Notes: generated from the sequence alone by a model not told the origin. A DNA stretch of 64,000 bases from Planctomycetota bacterium (GCA_019636275.1 JAHBXY010000004.1:1-64000); one strand, 5' to 3'. Shown: positions 33,530-42,703, numbered from the stretch's first letter. Numbers and translations: made by a program.

Positions 33530-34333
33530 GTGAGGGGACGCCTCGACCAGGAGATCGCCGCCGCGGAGCGCGAGGCCCGGGCGGGCCGGGGCGACCCGGC
33601 CCTGCTGGCGCGCCTGGCGCAGCTCTACGTGCGCGTCGGGCGCCTCGAGCCGGCGCGGCAGGTCCTGCTCGAGGCGCGCGCGCGCCTGAGCCCCCTGGTC
33701 GAGGGCCAGGACGGCGCGGTCGACCTGGCCGCGCTCTGGGACGAGGTCGACGACCTCCTGCAGCAGGTCGAGCGCGACCTGGCGGCCAGCGGCCGCGACG
33801 CGCGGCGCCTCGAGCTCGTGGCCCGGCTCGAGCAGGGCGGGCTGCCGCCCGAGGAGCACGAGGAGCTGCTCCGCCTCGAGCTCGAGGCTGGCGTGGAGCT
33901 CCACCCGGAGCCGCCACGCTGCCCCGCCTGCCGGGGGGGGCTGGCCGACGACGGCGACGGGGGGCCCGTGCGCTGCGCGCGCTCGGGGCGCGACGGCGAC
34001 CTGTGCCGCCACGTCGACGCGCGCGACCTCTACCGCTGCGGGCGCTGCGGCCTCGTGGCCAGGGCCTGGAGCCCCGAGACGCAGGGCCGCCTCAAGGTCG
34101 GCCCGCACGAGCCGCCGCTCGGGCGGCTCACGCGCCCGCGCTGCCCGCTGTGCAACGGCGCCGTCGCCGACTGGTCGCAGCACGCCCTGCGCTGCCCCAA
34201 GGGCGACGTGGGCCAGCTCCCGCGCTGCCCCGTGTGCCGCCAGCGCGGCGTGCACACGCGGACGCTCTCCTGCCCGCGCTGCCAGGGCGAGGTCGCGACC
34301 GTGCCCTGCCGCGAAGGCGCCCGCCGCCGCTAG
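33530..34333 (+). CDS. Multi-zinc-ribbon protein with helical N-terminus
   Basis: 267 residues from a GTG. The N-terminal ~120 residues are helical, TPR-like (RLAQLYVRVGRLEPARQVLLEA). The C-terminal half carries at least five CxxC pairs (CPAC, CGRC, CPLC, CPVC, CPRC) arranged as two or three zinc ribbons. Such arrays are typical of protein- or nucleic-acid-binding scaffolds; no catalytic motif is seen. Its TAG stop abuts the family A copy A4. Function unknown. Confidence 0.6.
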   Translation: MRGRLDQEIAAAEREARAGRGDPALLARLAQLYVRVGRLEPARQVLLEARARLSPLVEGQDGAVDLAALWDEVDDLLQQVERDLAASGRDARRLELVARLEQGGLPPEEHEELLRLELEAGVELHPEPPRCPACRGGLADDGDGGPVRCARSGRDGDLCRHVDARDLYRCGRCGLVARAWSPETQGRLKVGPHEPPLGRLTRPRCPLCNGAVADWSQHALRCPKGDVGQLPRCPVCRQRGVHTRTLSCPRCQGEVATVPCREGARRR

Positions 34334-34633
34334 TGTGATCGACGGCTGCGGCCGCGGATGCCGGGCGAGGGGGGGCGCGCGCGGGTCGTCGGTGTGGCCC
34401 GCCTCCGCGAGCTCCGTCCCGCGGCTGCGGTGCTGCAGCCCATGCGGACCCTACCGCTCGTGGCCCTCCGCAGCCGCGGGCCTCCCGCTCGCTCCGGCGG
34501 CCCACCGGGGATCCGGCGATCGATACGACCCGCGCGCGCTCCCCCCTCGCCTCGGCCTCCGCGCCCTCGCCTCGCTTGTGGTTCCATTCCACTCGGGTTC
34601 GAGCGTGTCGATCACGGGTTTGCGTCTCGAGCC
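34334..34633 (+). repeat. Family A structured intergenic element, copy A4
   Basis: A near full-length partner of A1. It starts TGTGATCGACGGCTGCGG immediately after a TAG stop, as A1 does. Its arms are 34365-34389 and 34525-34550, and an inner pair of CCGCGGCTGCGG / CCGCAGCCGCGG type is nested. It fills the 305 bases between two convergent genes, with no other feature. Confidence 0.75.
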
Positions 34634-34638
34634 AGGCC

Positions 34639-36150
34639 CTAGCTTCCCCGGGCCGCGGCGGCCTCGAGCCGCTCGAGGCGGCGCGTGAGCTCGAGGAGCG
34701 AGTCGCCGGTCACGCCGGCCGCGCGGGCGGCGCGCACGGCCCGTCGCTGCACGTCGAGCGCCTCGCGCGGGCGGCCGAGCTGGCCGAGGGCCTCGGCCAG
34801 CGTGTCGAGCGCCGCCGCCAGCGTGGTGTCGTCGCGGTACAGAGCGCGCAGCGGCGACTCGAGCGCAGCGACGGCCTGGCGCGCGAGCGCCTCGGCCCGG
34901 GCAGGGTCGCGCAGGGCGGGGTCGTGGCGGGCGACCAGGATCCAGGCCAGCGCGTTGAGGACGAGCGGGTCGCCGTCGGGGGCGACCGGCTCGAGCGCGG
35001 CGAGCGCCGCCTCCTCGGCCGACCGGGCGGCGCGGACGTCGCCCGCCAGGCCGTGCAGCTCCGCGGCGACGAGCCACCGGTGCGCGCCGTCGAGCGCGTC
35101 CACGCCCCCCTGCCGGGCGGCGCGCTCGGCCATGCTCCCGAGGGTGCGGAGGACGTCGGGCGGGGCGTCGCCGTGCAGCCGGTAGCTGGCGGCGAGCCGC
35201 CCCAGGGCGAGGTCGTCGTCGGGGACGACGGCGACGCGGCGCAGGAGGAGGGCGCGGGCGTCGTCGTGGTGGCCGGCCGCCGAGAGGCGCCCGGCGAGCT
35301 GCGCGGTGCGCGGGCCGACGTCGGGGCGCTCGGGCGCCTCCTGCATCAGCCGGACGTGAGACCGCACCAGGAGCTCCAGCGGCTCCTCCGACCTGCCGCC
35401 GAGCGCCATCCAGGCGAACGCTCCCAGGCACAGGGCGCCCGTCCCCCAGGCCAGGAGGCGCGCCGGGCGGCCTGGCGGGGCCTCGGGCTCGCGCAGGAAG
35501 AGGCTCGCGGCGAGGCCCACGAGCACCCCGCCGAGGTGGCCGTAGTTGTCGATGAGCGGCGACCAGAGCACCTGGAGCGACACGCCCAGGACGAAGGTCA
35601 GCGCCACGGCGAAGAGCAGCCGCTGGCCGAGCACCAGGCGCAGGCGCGAGCGGAACGGCTCGCGCGCGACCCGCGTGGCGCCCAGGAGCAGCCCGGCCAG
35701 GCCCAGGATCGCGCCCGACGCGCCGACCGACGGCAGCGGCTGGAGCAGGGCCGAGAGGAGCGTCCCGCCCAGCGCGCTCAGCAGGTAGACCGCGAGCATG
35801 CGGTGCGTGCCCCAGAGCATCTCGACGAGCGGCGCGAGCTGGATCAGCGCCAGGCCGTTGAGCGTCAGGTGCAGCAGGTTGCCGTGCAGGAAGGCGGCGC
35901 AGAAGAGCCGGTAGTACTCGCCCTCGTCGAGCACGAGGTCGTGGCGCACGGCGCCGAGGCGCCAGATCGAGTACTCGTCGGGGCCGCCGAGGACCACCAT
36001 CAGCAGGTAGAAGACGAGCACGAGGACGACGAGCGCCGCCGACCCCGGGAACATGACGTGCAGCGGCGGCCGCGGGAGCGGCGGCCGCGCGGGGCCGGGC
36101 TCGGGGGGGCTGGCGAACGCGGTCGGGGGCTGGCCGGCGGGGTCGGGCAC
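34639..36150 (-). CDS. Rhomboid-family intramembrane serine protease with TPR-like C-terminus
   Basis: 503 residues from the GTG at 36150; the start is set by TATGAT 7 bases upstream, though the ATG at 36162 overlapping that motif is an alternative. Six helices lie at about 40-265. The rhomboid dyad is present: Ser in VGASGAILGLAG (~150) and His in NYGHLGGVLVG (~210), with HGNLLHLTLN (~95) forming the oxyanion region. Rhomboids cut substrates inside the membrane. Residues ~290-500 are helical, TPR-like (ARALLLRRVAVVPDDDLALGRL), presumably cytoplasmic and used for substrate or partner binding. Confidence 0.82.
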   Translation of the reverse strand: MPDPAGQPPTAFASPPEPGPARPPLPRPPLHVMFPGSAALVVLVLVFYLLMVVLGGPDEYSIWRLGAVRHDLVLDEGEYYRLFCAAFLHGNLLHLTLNGLALIQLAPLVEMLWGTHRMLAVYLLSALGGTLLSALLQPLPSVGASGAILGLAGLLLGATRVAREPFRSRLRLVLGQRLLFAVALTFVLGVSLQVLWSPLIDNYGHLGGVLVGLAASLFLREPEAPPGRPARLLAWGTGALCLGAFAWMALGGRSEEPLELLVRSHVRLMQEAPERPDVGPRTAQLAGRLSAAGHHDDARALLLRRVAVVPDDDLALGRLAASYRLHGDAPPDVLRTLGSMAERAARQGGVDALDGAHRWLVAAELHGLAGDVRAARSAEEAALAALEPVAPDGDPLVLNALAWILVARHDPALRDPARAEALARQAVAALESPLRALYRDDTTLAAALDTLAEALGQLGRPREALDVQRRAVRAARAAGVTGDSLLELTRRLERLEAAAARGS

Positions 36151-36157
36151 CGCGGCC

Positions 36158-36163
36158 ATCATA
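36158..36163 (-). promoter_or_regulatory. -10 element TATGAT of the rhomboid gene
   Basis: TATGAT on the minus strand, 7 bases before an in-frame GTG (36150). The motif overlaps the two ATG codons that would otherwise be chosen, so the GTG fits a leaderless start better. Confidence 0.35.
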
Positions 36164-36240
36164 GCCCCGCGCGTCGCGCCCCGGCGCACGACGCCGGGCC
36201 ACGGCAGGCGCCCCGGCGCGCGCCCCGCGGGGGCCCGCGC

Positions 36241-36246
36241 TACACT
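36241..36246 (+). promoter_or_regulatory. -10 element TACACT of the zinc-ribbon/DUF4190 gene
   Basis: TACACT is 6 bases before the GTG at 36253; no ribosome-binding site is present. Confidence 0.4.
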
Positions 36247-36252
36247 CGGCGT

Positions 36253-36813
36253 GTGCCGGCCGGGATCGAGTTCGCGTGCCCCCACTGCCTCCGGGTCACC
36301 CGCGTCCCCGTGACGCTGGCCGGGAAGCAGGGCCGCTGCAGCGGCTGCCGCAAGGTGATCCAGGTCCCCTCGGGTGTGCCCGCCTCGGGCCGCACGCCCG
36401 ACCCCGAGGAGGGCCTCCTCGAGGTGCTCGACGCGCGGCGGGCGTCCGAGCGCGTCCCGCAGGGGCGCGCGTCGGAGCGCCACGAGATGCGGCGGCCGTC
36501 GGAGAAGGTCCCGCAGGTCGAGCCGCCGGCCGAAGAGGACGAGGGCTCGACCGCGCGCATCGACCTGCGCGTCAGCCCGCCCGGGCCCGAGCCCTTCCGC
36601 ATCTGGTCCCGGCGGGTCCCGCCGCGGGTGTGGGTGGGCCTCGTGGCGGCCGTGATCGTCCCCGCGCTGGGGATCGTCCTGTGCGTCCTCGGCCTGCGGC
36701 AGGCGCGCCAGCGGGGCGCCGGCGTGCGCCTGGCGTGGACCGGGATCGGGATCGGCAGCGCGATCATGGCCTACAACCTCGCCCTCTTCGCCTGGATCGT
36801 GCTGCGGCGGTGA
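36253..36813 (+). CDS. MJ0042-like zinc ribbon plus DUF4190-type membrane domain
   Basis: 186 residues from a GTG. Residues ~6-40 form a zinc ribbon (FACPHC then GRCSGCRKVIQVPSG), the kind very common at the N-terminus of planctomycete membrane proteins. A charged linker (~45-125) follows. Two helices at ~128-185 (LVAAVIVPALGIVLCVLGL, GIGIGSAIMAYNLALFAWIV) surround a short Arg-rich loop as in DUF4190. The likely topology places the ribbon in the cytoplasm. The role of the family is unknown. Confidence 0.75.
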   Translation: MPAGIEFACPHCLRVTRVPVTLAGKQGRCSGCRKVIQVPSGVPASGRTPDPEEGLLEVLDARRASERVPQGRASERHEMRRPSEKVPQVEPPAEEDEGSTARIDLRVSPPGPEPFRIWSRRVPPRVWVGLVAAVIVPALGIVLCVLGLRQARQRGAGVRLAWTGIGIGSAIMAYNLALFAWIVLRR

Positions 36814-36879
36814 GCGGCGGGCGCACGCGCGTCCGATTCTCGTCGCCGTCGTGACGCTCTCCCGGGTTATCTTCGTGGT

Positions 36880-36948
36880 GTCCTCGGCACTTGCCGCGCT
36901 GCGCCGTCATGGCCTCGCGTTTGTTATGACCGCCCCGGTGCCGAGGAC
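36880..36948 (+). promoter_or_regulatory. Long-range 11-bp inverted repeat in the psd leader
   Basis: GTCCTCGGCAC (36880-36890) and GTGCCGAGGAC (36938-36948) are perfect inverted repeats separated by 47 bases. The right arm lies immediately before the GGGGGAAC ribosome-binding site of psd. TTATCT (36867) and TTATGA (36924) are possible -10 elements, one on each side of the left arm. It could be a leader hairpin or a split operator. Confidence 0.4.
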
Positions 36949-36960
36949 CGGGGGAACGCA

Positions 36961-37683
36961 ATGCTGGTGAGCAGGTACGCCGGGGCGACGTGCGCCCTGC
37001 AGGTCGGCGCGCTGTGGGCGCTGGGCGCGGCGACGGCCGGGACCGCCGTGGCCCTGGGGCATCCGGCCCTGGCCTGGTGCGGCCTCGTGCCGCTGGGCCT
37101 CGGGCTGTTCGTGCTCAGCTTCTACCGCGACCCCGAGCGGCAGGGGCCGGCCGACCCGGCCGCCTGGGTGTCGCCGGCCGACGGCGTGGTCACGGACATC
37201 GCCACCGTCGACGAGCCGCACTTCATCAAGGGCAAGGCCCTGCGCGTGGGGATCTTCCTCTCGCCGCTCAACGTCCACGTCAACCGGAGCCCCGCGGCCG
37301 CGGTCGTCGAGGCGGTGGTGCCGCGGCCGGGGCTGTGCCTGCCGGCGACCGGTCCGGCGTGCATCGACCAGAACGAGTCGACGCTCCTCGGCCTGCGCAC
37401 CGACGCGGGCCTGCGCATCGGCGTGCGGCAGGTCACGGGCGCCCTGGCGCGCACGATCGTGTGCGCCGCCACGCCCGGCCAGCGCCTGGCCCGCGGCGAG
37501 CGCTACGGCATGATCAAGCTGGGCTCGCGCACCGAGCTCCTCGTGCCCGCCGAGGCCGGCTTCACGCCGGCCGTCGCGCTGGGCCAGGTGGTGCGCGGCG
37601 GCGAGACGGTGATCGGGCTCGCGCCGGCGCAGGCCCCCGCGGTGGGCGGCGGCGCCGGCGACGACCAGGGGAGGGCGGGATGA
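36961..37683 (+). CDS. psd: Phosphatidylserine decarboxylase
   Basis: 240 residues. It makes phosphatidylethanolamine from phosphatidylserine. Short (type II) Psd layout: an N-terminal hydrophobic segment (~18-58), then FYRDPERQ, SPADGVVTDI, FLSPLNVHVNRSP with the catalytic His, and GMIKLGSRTEL, where cleavage between Gly and Ser would create the pyruvoyl cofactor. The last ~15 residues are a Gly-rich tail. The stop codon overlaps the pssA start (ATGA), matching the consecutive biosynthetic steps. Confidence 0.93.
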   Translation: MLVSRYAGATCALQVGALWALGAATAGTAVALGHPALAWCGLVPLGLGLFVLSFYRDPERQGPADPAAWVSPADGVVTDIATVDEPHFIKGKALRVGIFLSPLNVHVNRSPAAAVVEAVVPRPGLCLPATGPACIDQNESTLLGLRTDAGLRIGVRQVTGALARTIVCAATPGQRLARGERYGMIKLGSRTELLVPAEAGFTPAVALGQVVRGGETVIGLAPAQAPAVGGGAGDDQGRAG

Positions 37684-38615
37684 CCAGCGGTCGCAACCGG
37701 CGGCGTCGTCGCATCCGCGAGCGGGCGCGGGAGGGGCTGGCGATCCTGCCCAGCCTGCTGACGCTCGGCAACATGCTCTGCGGCTTCTACGCGATCGTCC
37801 ACGTGGCCAGCGTGCAGTGGACGGACGGCGCGCCGCGGCCCGAGCGCGCCTTCTTCCACGCGTCGGTCGCGATCCTCCTGGCCATGGTCTTCGACATGCT
37901 CGACGGCCGCGTGGCCCGCATGACGCGCACGACGAGCGACTTCGGCGGCCAGCTCGACTCGCTCGCCGACGCGATCAGCTTCGGCGTGGCGCCGGCGGTC
38001 ATGGTCGCCATGCTCAACTCGTGGGCGCGGTTCGGCTGGGCCGAGACCGAGCAGTTCTGGGCCAAGATGGCCTGGGTGTTCGGCGCCGCCTACGCCTCGG
38101 GCGCCGTGATCCGCCTGGCCCGCTTCAACGCCGAGACGCAGTCGCACAGCGAGGAGGCGCACCGCTACTTCAAGGGGCTGCCCTCGCCGGCCGCCGCCGG
38201 GGTGATCGCCTCGCTCGTGCTCCTGCAGTACTACCTGCAGAGCCCCCGCTCGCGGCTGTCGTGGGTGAACCCGGAGATCGTGAACATCACCGCCGCGCTC
38301 CCCTTCGTGGCCTTGCTCATCGGCTACCTGATGGTCTCGCAGTTCCGCTACGTGCACGCCGCCAACGTGTTCCTGCGCGGGCGCAAGCCCTTCGAGTACC
38401 TGACCGGCGTCGTCTTCGGCGGCGTGCTCTTCGCCCTGTTCCCCGAGCCGGCGCTGGCCCTGCTCTTCTGCGGGTTCGCCGCCTCGGGGCCCGTCCTGGC
38501 GTTCTACCGCTGGATGCACCCGCAGCCCACGCCGCTGCCGCTGGGGGCCCCCGCGCCCGGGCTGCCGGCCGACCACGACGCGCCGCCACAGCAGTCGGCG
38601 GCGCCGCAGGCCTGA
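37680..38615 (+). CDS. pssA: CDP-diacylglycerol-serine O-phosphatidyltransferase
   Basis: 311 residues. It joins serine to CDP-diacylglycerol, giving the substrate of Psd. The CDP-alcohol phosphotransferase signature is complete: DMLDGRVARMTR followed by FGGQLDSLADAISFG (D-G-x2-A-R-x8-G-x3-D-x3-D). Eight or so hydrophobic helices follow a basic N-terminus (RNRRRRRIRERAREG). The C-terminal 30 residues are Pro-rich. It is translationally coupled to psd and is followed by folK after two bases. Confidence 0.93.
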   Translation: MTSGRNRRRRRIRERAREGLAILPSLLTLGNMLCGFYAIVHVASVQWTDGAPRPERAFFHASVAILLAMVFDMLDGRVARMTRTTSDFGGQLDSLADAISFGVAPAVMVAMLNSWARFGWAETEQFWAKMAWVFGAAYASGAVIRLARFNAETQSHSEEAHRYFKGLPSPAAAGVIASLVLLQYYLQSPRSRLSWVNPEIVNITAALPFVALLIGYLMVSQFRYVHAANVFLRGRKPFEYLTGVVFGGVLFALFPEPALALLFCGFAASGPVLAFYRWMHPQPTPLPLGAPAPGLPADHDAPPQQSAAPQA

Positions 38616-38617
38616 GG

Positions 38618-39112
38618 GTGGCCAGGGCGCTCGTCGCGTTGGGCAGCAATCAGGGCGACCGGGCGGCGCACCTCGCGCGCGCCCTGGCGGCGCTGGCCGC
38701 CCTCAAGGGGACGGCGGTCGTGGCCGCGGCGACGCCCGTGGAGACGGCGCCGGAGCGGCCCGACGACGGCGGGCCGTTCCTCAACTCGGCCGCGCTGCTC
38801 GAGACCTCGCTCCCGCCGCGCGCGCTGCTCGAGCACCTGCACGAGGTCGAGCGGCGGCTCGGGCGCGAGCGGGCGACGCCCGGGCGCGGCGCGCGGACGA
38901 TCGACCTCGACCTGATCCTCTACGACCGGGTCGTGGTGCGGGGCGGGGCGGGGTTCGAGCTGCCGCATCCGCGCTTCCGCTCGCGCCGCTTCGTCCTCGA
39001 GCCGGCGGCCGAGATCGCGCCGCAGATGATCGACCCGGTCACTCGCCGGACGGTGGCCGACCTGCTGCGTCTGGCGCCGCGCGCGCCCGCCGCGCCGACC
39101 GGATCGCCCTGA
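38618..39112 (+). CDS. folK: 2-amino-4-hydroxy-6-hydroxymethyldihydropteridine pyrophosphokinase
   Basis: 164 residues from a GTG two bases after the pssA stop. It transfers pyrophosphate from ATP to the pterin in folate synthesis. The N-terminus ALVALGSNQGDR and the HPPK signature GRGARTIDLDLILYD are intact, as is LPHPRFRSRRFVLEPAAEI. Length is typical. It is the last gene of the psd-pssA-folK unit; its final 74 bases overlap the 3' end of the convergent kinase-related frame. Confidence 0.9.
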   Translation: MARALVALGSNQGDRAAHLARALAALAALKGTAVVAAATPVETAPERPDDGGPFLNSAALLETSLPPRALLEHLHEVERRLGRERATPGRGARTIDLDLILYDRVVVRGGAGFELPHPRFRSRRFVLEPAAEIAPQMIDPVTRRTVADLLRLAPRAPAAPTGSP

Positions 39113-41091
39113 CCACGTCGGAGGCGGCGCGCTGGCCCTCGAGGAGCGCCAGCGCGGAGTCCTCCTCGCCGCGCGCCGCCCAGGCCAGGGCCACGAGGAG
39201 GCGCTCGCCGGGGGTGGCGCCCGCGTCGGGCGGTGGCGCGTTCACCTGCGCCCGGGGGATCCCTTCGCCGGCGAGCGCCCGGGCGACCCGCGCCGCGTGG
39301 ACCACCCGGAGCGCGCCGGCGGGGCCGTCGCCACGGGCGAGGGCGCAGGCGGTGAGGGCGTGCTCCAGGCGCGCGGCCCAGGGGAGGTCGACCTGGCCGC
39401 CCACCCCCGCGAGGCGCATGCGCAGGCGCGCCTCGACCCGCGCGCGCCAGGCCGCGTCCTCGGGGGCCGGCGAGCCGGTGGCGAGGAGCGCCTCGAGGGC
39501 GTCGCGGGTGGCGGCGGGGAAGGTCTCCTCCTGGGGCGCGCTCAGGCTGAAGGTAGAGACGAGGCTGGCGGCCAGCAGGGGGTCGTGCGGGAGGGCGCGC
39601 CGGCAGCCCGCCTCCAGCTCCGCGGGGGTCGTAGCCTCGTGCAGGTACAGGAGCGCTGCCGCGAGGTCGGGCGACGAGTCGTGGGGGCGCAGCCGGCCCT
39701 CCTCCTGCAGCGCGGCGCCGAGCAGCCGCCAGGCCGTGCCGCTCAGGACCTCCACGCGCACCGTCTCGCGCAGGGCGCGACGCAGCGGCGCGAGGACCTG
39801 CGTCGTGGCGACCGGCTCGCCGGCGGGCCAGCGCGCGAGGGCGTCCCCCAGCGCGCGCGCGTGGTCGCGCATGACCCCCACGTTCAGGACCTCGCGGCGC
39901 TCGATCGTCCCGGCCAGGGTCTCGGCGGCCGCGCAGGCCGCGCGGGCGTCGATCGCCGGCGGGCTCGTGGCCCGCGCCAGGGCCTCGGCGACGTCGGCCC
40001 GGCGCAGATGTCCGCCGCGCACGGCCGCCGCGAGGAGGCGGCGCTCCAGCTCGTCGTCGGGGTGTGACGCGTGGCGCTCGACGAGCCGCTCGAGGTCCTC
40101 CTCGTCGGGCGCCGCGCTGACCGGTGGGGGCTGGAGGGCGTCCGGCGCGCGGGCGGGCCCGGGCGGGGCGGGCGCCGGGGGGCGGGGCCAGGCGAGCGCG
40201 AGGGAGGCCGGGCCGCCACGGCGACGACCAGGAGGGCCGCCGGCCAGAGCCTGCGCCGCCCGCGGCGCCGGGGCGCAGCGCGGCCTCGAGGGCGTCGGCC
40301 AGCGCCGCCGCGCGGCCGAGGCGCCGCGCCGGGTCGGCCGTCAGGGTGCCGTCGAGCGCGCGGTCGAGGCCCGGCGGCGCGTCGTCGCGGGGCCGCGGGG
40401 CACGCGCGCCGCTCGAGATCGCCGCGAGCAGGGCCAGGGGGCTCGAGGCGGCGAAGGGGCGCGCGCCCGCGAGCAGCTCGTGCAGCACGACGCCCAGCGC
40501 CCACACGTCGGCCCGCCCGTCGACCCGCCGGCCGTCGAGCTGCTCCGGCGCCATGTAGGGCGGCGTGCCCAGCGCCTCGCCGGTCGCCGTGAGCGCGGCG
40601 GCGGTCAGGTCGCGCGCGCAGCCCAGGTCGGCCAGGCGCGCGCGCCCCTGCGCGTCGAAGAGGACGTTCTCGGGCTTGACGTCGCGGTGCACGAGCCCGA
40701 GCGCGTGGCAGCGGTCGAGCGTCCGGGCCAGCCCCGCCACGAGCGCGGCCGCCTCGCGCCAGGGCCAGGGCCGGTCCATGCGCCTGCGCAGGGTGCCGCC
40801 CTCCATGAGGTCCATGGCCAGGACCAGGGTCCCGGCCTCGCACCACACGTCGTGGACCCCGACGACGCCCTGCCCGCCCAGGCGAGCCAGCGCCTCGGCC
40901 TCGCGCCGGAAGCGGGCGACCTCCTCGGGGCCCGCCAGCCCCTGGAGCAGCTTGAGCGCGTGGACGGCGCCCGTATCGCGGTGCCGGGCGCGCACGACGC
41001 GCCCGAAGCCCCCACGCCCCAGCTCCGCCTCGACCTCATAGCGACCCAGCGGCCCCATGCCCGCATTCAACTTCTTGCGCGCCAGCGGCAC
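39039..41091 (-). pseudogene. Ser/Thr protein kinase split by two frameshifts (pseudogene or sequence error)
   Basis: The first ~275 codons from the ATG at 41091 encode a full Hanks-type kinase: GRGGFGRVV, ALKLLQ, HRDVKPENVLF, ADLGCA (DFG position reads DLG) and GTPPYMAPEQL. After AALRPG the frame degenerates to Arg/Pro noise. A membrane helix (RRLWPAALLVVAVAA) is found one frame over near 40250, and a sensible ~400-residue Ala/Leu-rich C-terminal domain (from SLALAWPRPP, ~40190, to a TGA at 39039) in the third frame. Two successive one-base losses explain the pattern. The intact ancestor would be kinase, membrane helix and periplasmic helical domain. The runs of G and C at the breaks make assembly error possible. 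Confidence 0.65.
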
Positions 41092-41172
41092 CAGCGAGGG
41101 GCCGGGCGATCGTCGGGCGCTCGTGGCCTGCGGTGGCTAGGATGGTCTGCGCGGGGGGAGAGACGAGCGGCG

Positions 41173-42666
41173 ATGACCCCGCCCCCCGAGCCCGAGTCCA
41201 CGGACGTCGTCGTCGTCGGCGGCGGGATCGCCGGCCTGACGGCCGCCCTGGCCCTGCGCGAGGCAGGGCTCGAGGTCACGCTCGTCGAGCGCGGCGAGCA
41301 CCTCGGCGGGCGCGCGGCGAGCTGGACCTGCCCGACGACCGGCGACCCGGTGGCGATCGGGCCGCACGTGTTCCTCTCCTACTACCCCAACCTGATGCAG
41401 CTCCTCGACCGGCTGAAGACGCGCGACCGGATCGTGTGGCACAAGCGCGAGTTCATCACCCTCGTCGAGGGCCGCCGCCGCTACGTGCTGCGCATGGCGC
41501 CGCTGCCGGCGCCGCTGCACTTCATGCCCAGCTTCAACGCGGACCCGGCGATCGGCGCGCGCGACGTGCTGTCGAACCTGTCGGTCTCGCTCCTGGCCCT
41601 GCAGCTGACCGAGGACGACGTCCTGCGGCTCGACGCGCTCAACGCGTCGGCGTTCCTGCGCGGCATGGGGGTGTCCGAGGCGACGATCGCGCGCTTCTGG
41701 GCCTTCGCCGCCCTGTCGATCCTCAACCTGCCGCTCGAGCTGTGCTCGGCCGGCGCCCTCATGCGCTTCTACCGGCACCTGATCGGCACGAGCGGCTACT
41801 GCTTCGGCTTCCCCGACGGCGGCCTCGGCGACGTCTTCGCCCCGGCGGCCCGCGAGCGGCTCGAGGCGCTCGGCGGCCGCGTGCTCCTGCGCACGGCCGT
41901 GAACGGCTTCACGGGCGGCGCGCGGCGCGTCACCGGCGTGACGCTCGAGGGGGGCCGGCGCCTCGAGGCGCGCCATGGCGTAGTCGCGGCCCTGCCGCCG
42001 GCCGCCCTGCGGCACCTGGCGCGGCGCGAGTGGCTCGACGAGCACCGCTGCTTCCAGGACCTGGTGCACTTCCAGCCCTGCCCCTACGTGAGCACGCAGC
42101 TCTGGTTCGACGAGAAGCTGACCACGCTCCCCTTCTGGGCGCGGGTCCACGCGCCCAACGACCTCAACTGCGACTACTACGACCTGTCGAACATCAACCG
42201 CGGCTGGTCGGACCGGCCCTCGGTGATCGCCACGAACTGCATCTACAGCCACCGCGCCGAGCACATGAGCGACGACGAGGTCGTGCGCGAGACCGTCCGC
42301 GAGCTGGCCGAGTTCCTCCCGCGCGCGGCGCAGGCGAAGGTCGTCAACGCCTGCGTGAATCGCGTGCCCATGGCGATCCACTGCCCCTTCCCGGGCATGG
42401 AGCGCCGCCGCCCGCCCCAGCGCTCGCCGGTGCACGGGCTCCTGCTCGCGGGTGACTGGACGCGCACCGAGATGCCCTCGTGCATGGAGAGCGCCGCGCG
42501 CTCGGGCTGGCTGGCCGCGGAGGAGGTCCTGCGTGACGCCGGCGTCGAGCGCCGCCTGGCCGTCGACCCGCCCGCGATCGACGGCCTGGCCGGGCTCCTG
42601 CACCGCGCTCGGCGCCTCCTGCCGTTCGACGCCCTGCCGCGGCACGTGCGTCGTTTGGCGGGGTAG
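41173..42666 (+). CDS. FAD-dependent amine-oxidase/phytoene-desaturase-like enzyme (HpnE/CrtI type)
   Basis: 497 residues. The N-terminal dinucleotide fold is intact (VVVVGGGIAGLTAALALREAG, here GGGIAGLTAALALREAG; then LVERGEHLGGRAASW), and the C-terminal FAD motif is GLLLAGDWTRTEMPSCMESA. The size and the segment IGPHVFLSYYPNLMQLLDRL fit carotenoid/squalene desaturases and HpnE-type dehydroxylases, so a role in isoprenoid or hopanoid oxidation is likely. No other hopanoid or carotenoid gene is near, except ispE 8 kb away. An UUCG-capped hairpin lies 10 bases after the stop. Confidence 0.8.
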   Translation: MTPPPEPESTDVVVVGGGIAGLTAALALREAGLEVTLVERGEHLGGRAASWTCPTTGDPVAIGPHVFLSYYPNLMQLLDRLKTRDRIVWHKREFITLVEGRRRYVLRMAPLPAPLHFMPSFNADPAIGARDVLSNLSVSLLALQLTEDDVLRLDALNASAFLRGMGVSEATIARFWAFAALSILNLPLELCSAGALMRFYRHLIGTSGYCFGFPDGGLGDVFAPAARERLEALGGRVLLRTAVNGFTGGARRVTGVTLEGGRRLEARHGVVAALPPAALRHLARREWLDEHRCFQDLVHFQPCPYVSTQLWFDEKLTTLPFWARVHAPNDLNCDYYDLSNINRGWSDRPSVIATNCIYSHRAEHMSDDEVVRETVRELAEFLPRAAQAKVVNACVNRVPMAIHCPFPGMERRRPPQRSPVHGLLLAGDWTRTEMPSCMESAARSGWLAAEEVLRDAGVERRLAVDPPAIDGLAGLLHRARRLLPFDALPRHVRRLAG

Positions 42667-42676
42667 CGCCGGGGTG

Positions 42677-42696
42677 TGACACCGTTCGCGGTGTCA
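42677..42696 (+). terminator. UUCG-tetraloop hairpin after the FAD enzyme gene
   Basis: TGACACCG-TTCG-CGGTGTCA is a perfect 8-bp stem with a stable UUCG loop. It separates the gene from the repeat array that starts about 8 bases later. Confidence 0.65.
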
Positions 42697-42703
42697 ACTG
42701 AAC

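Noticed and set aside
41173-42666. Naming the FAD enzyme hpnE or crtI
   Set aside because: The fold is clear but the residues that separate these families cannot be judged here, and no pathway genes adjoin.
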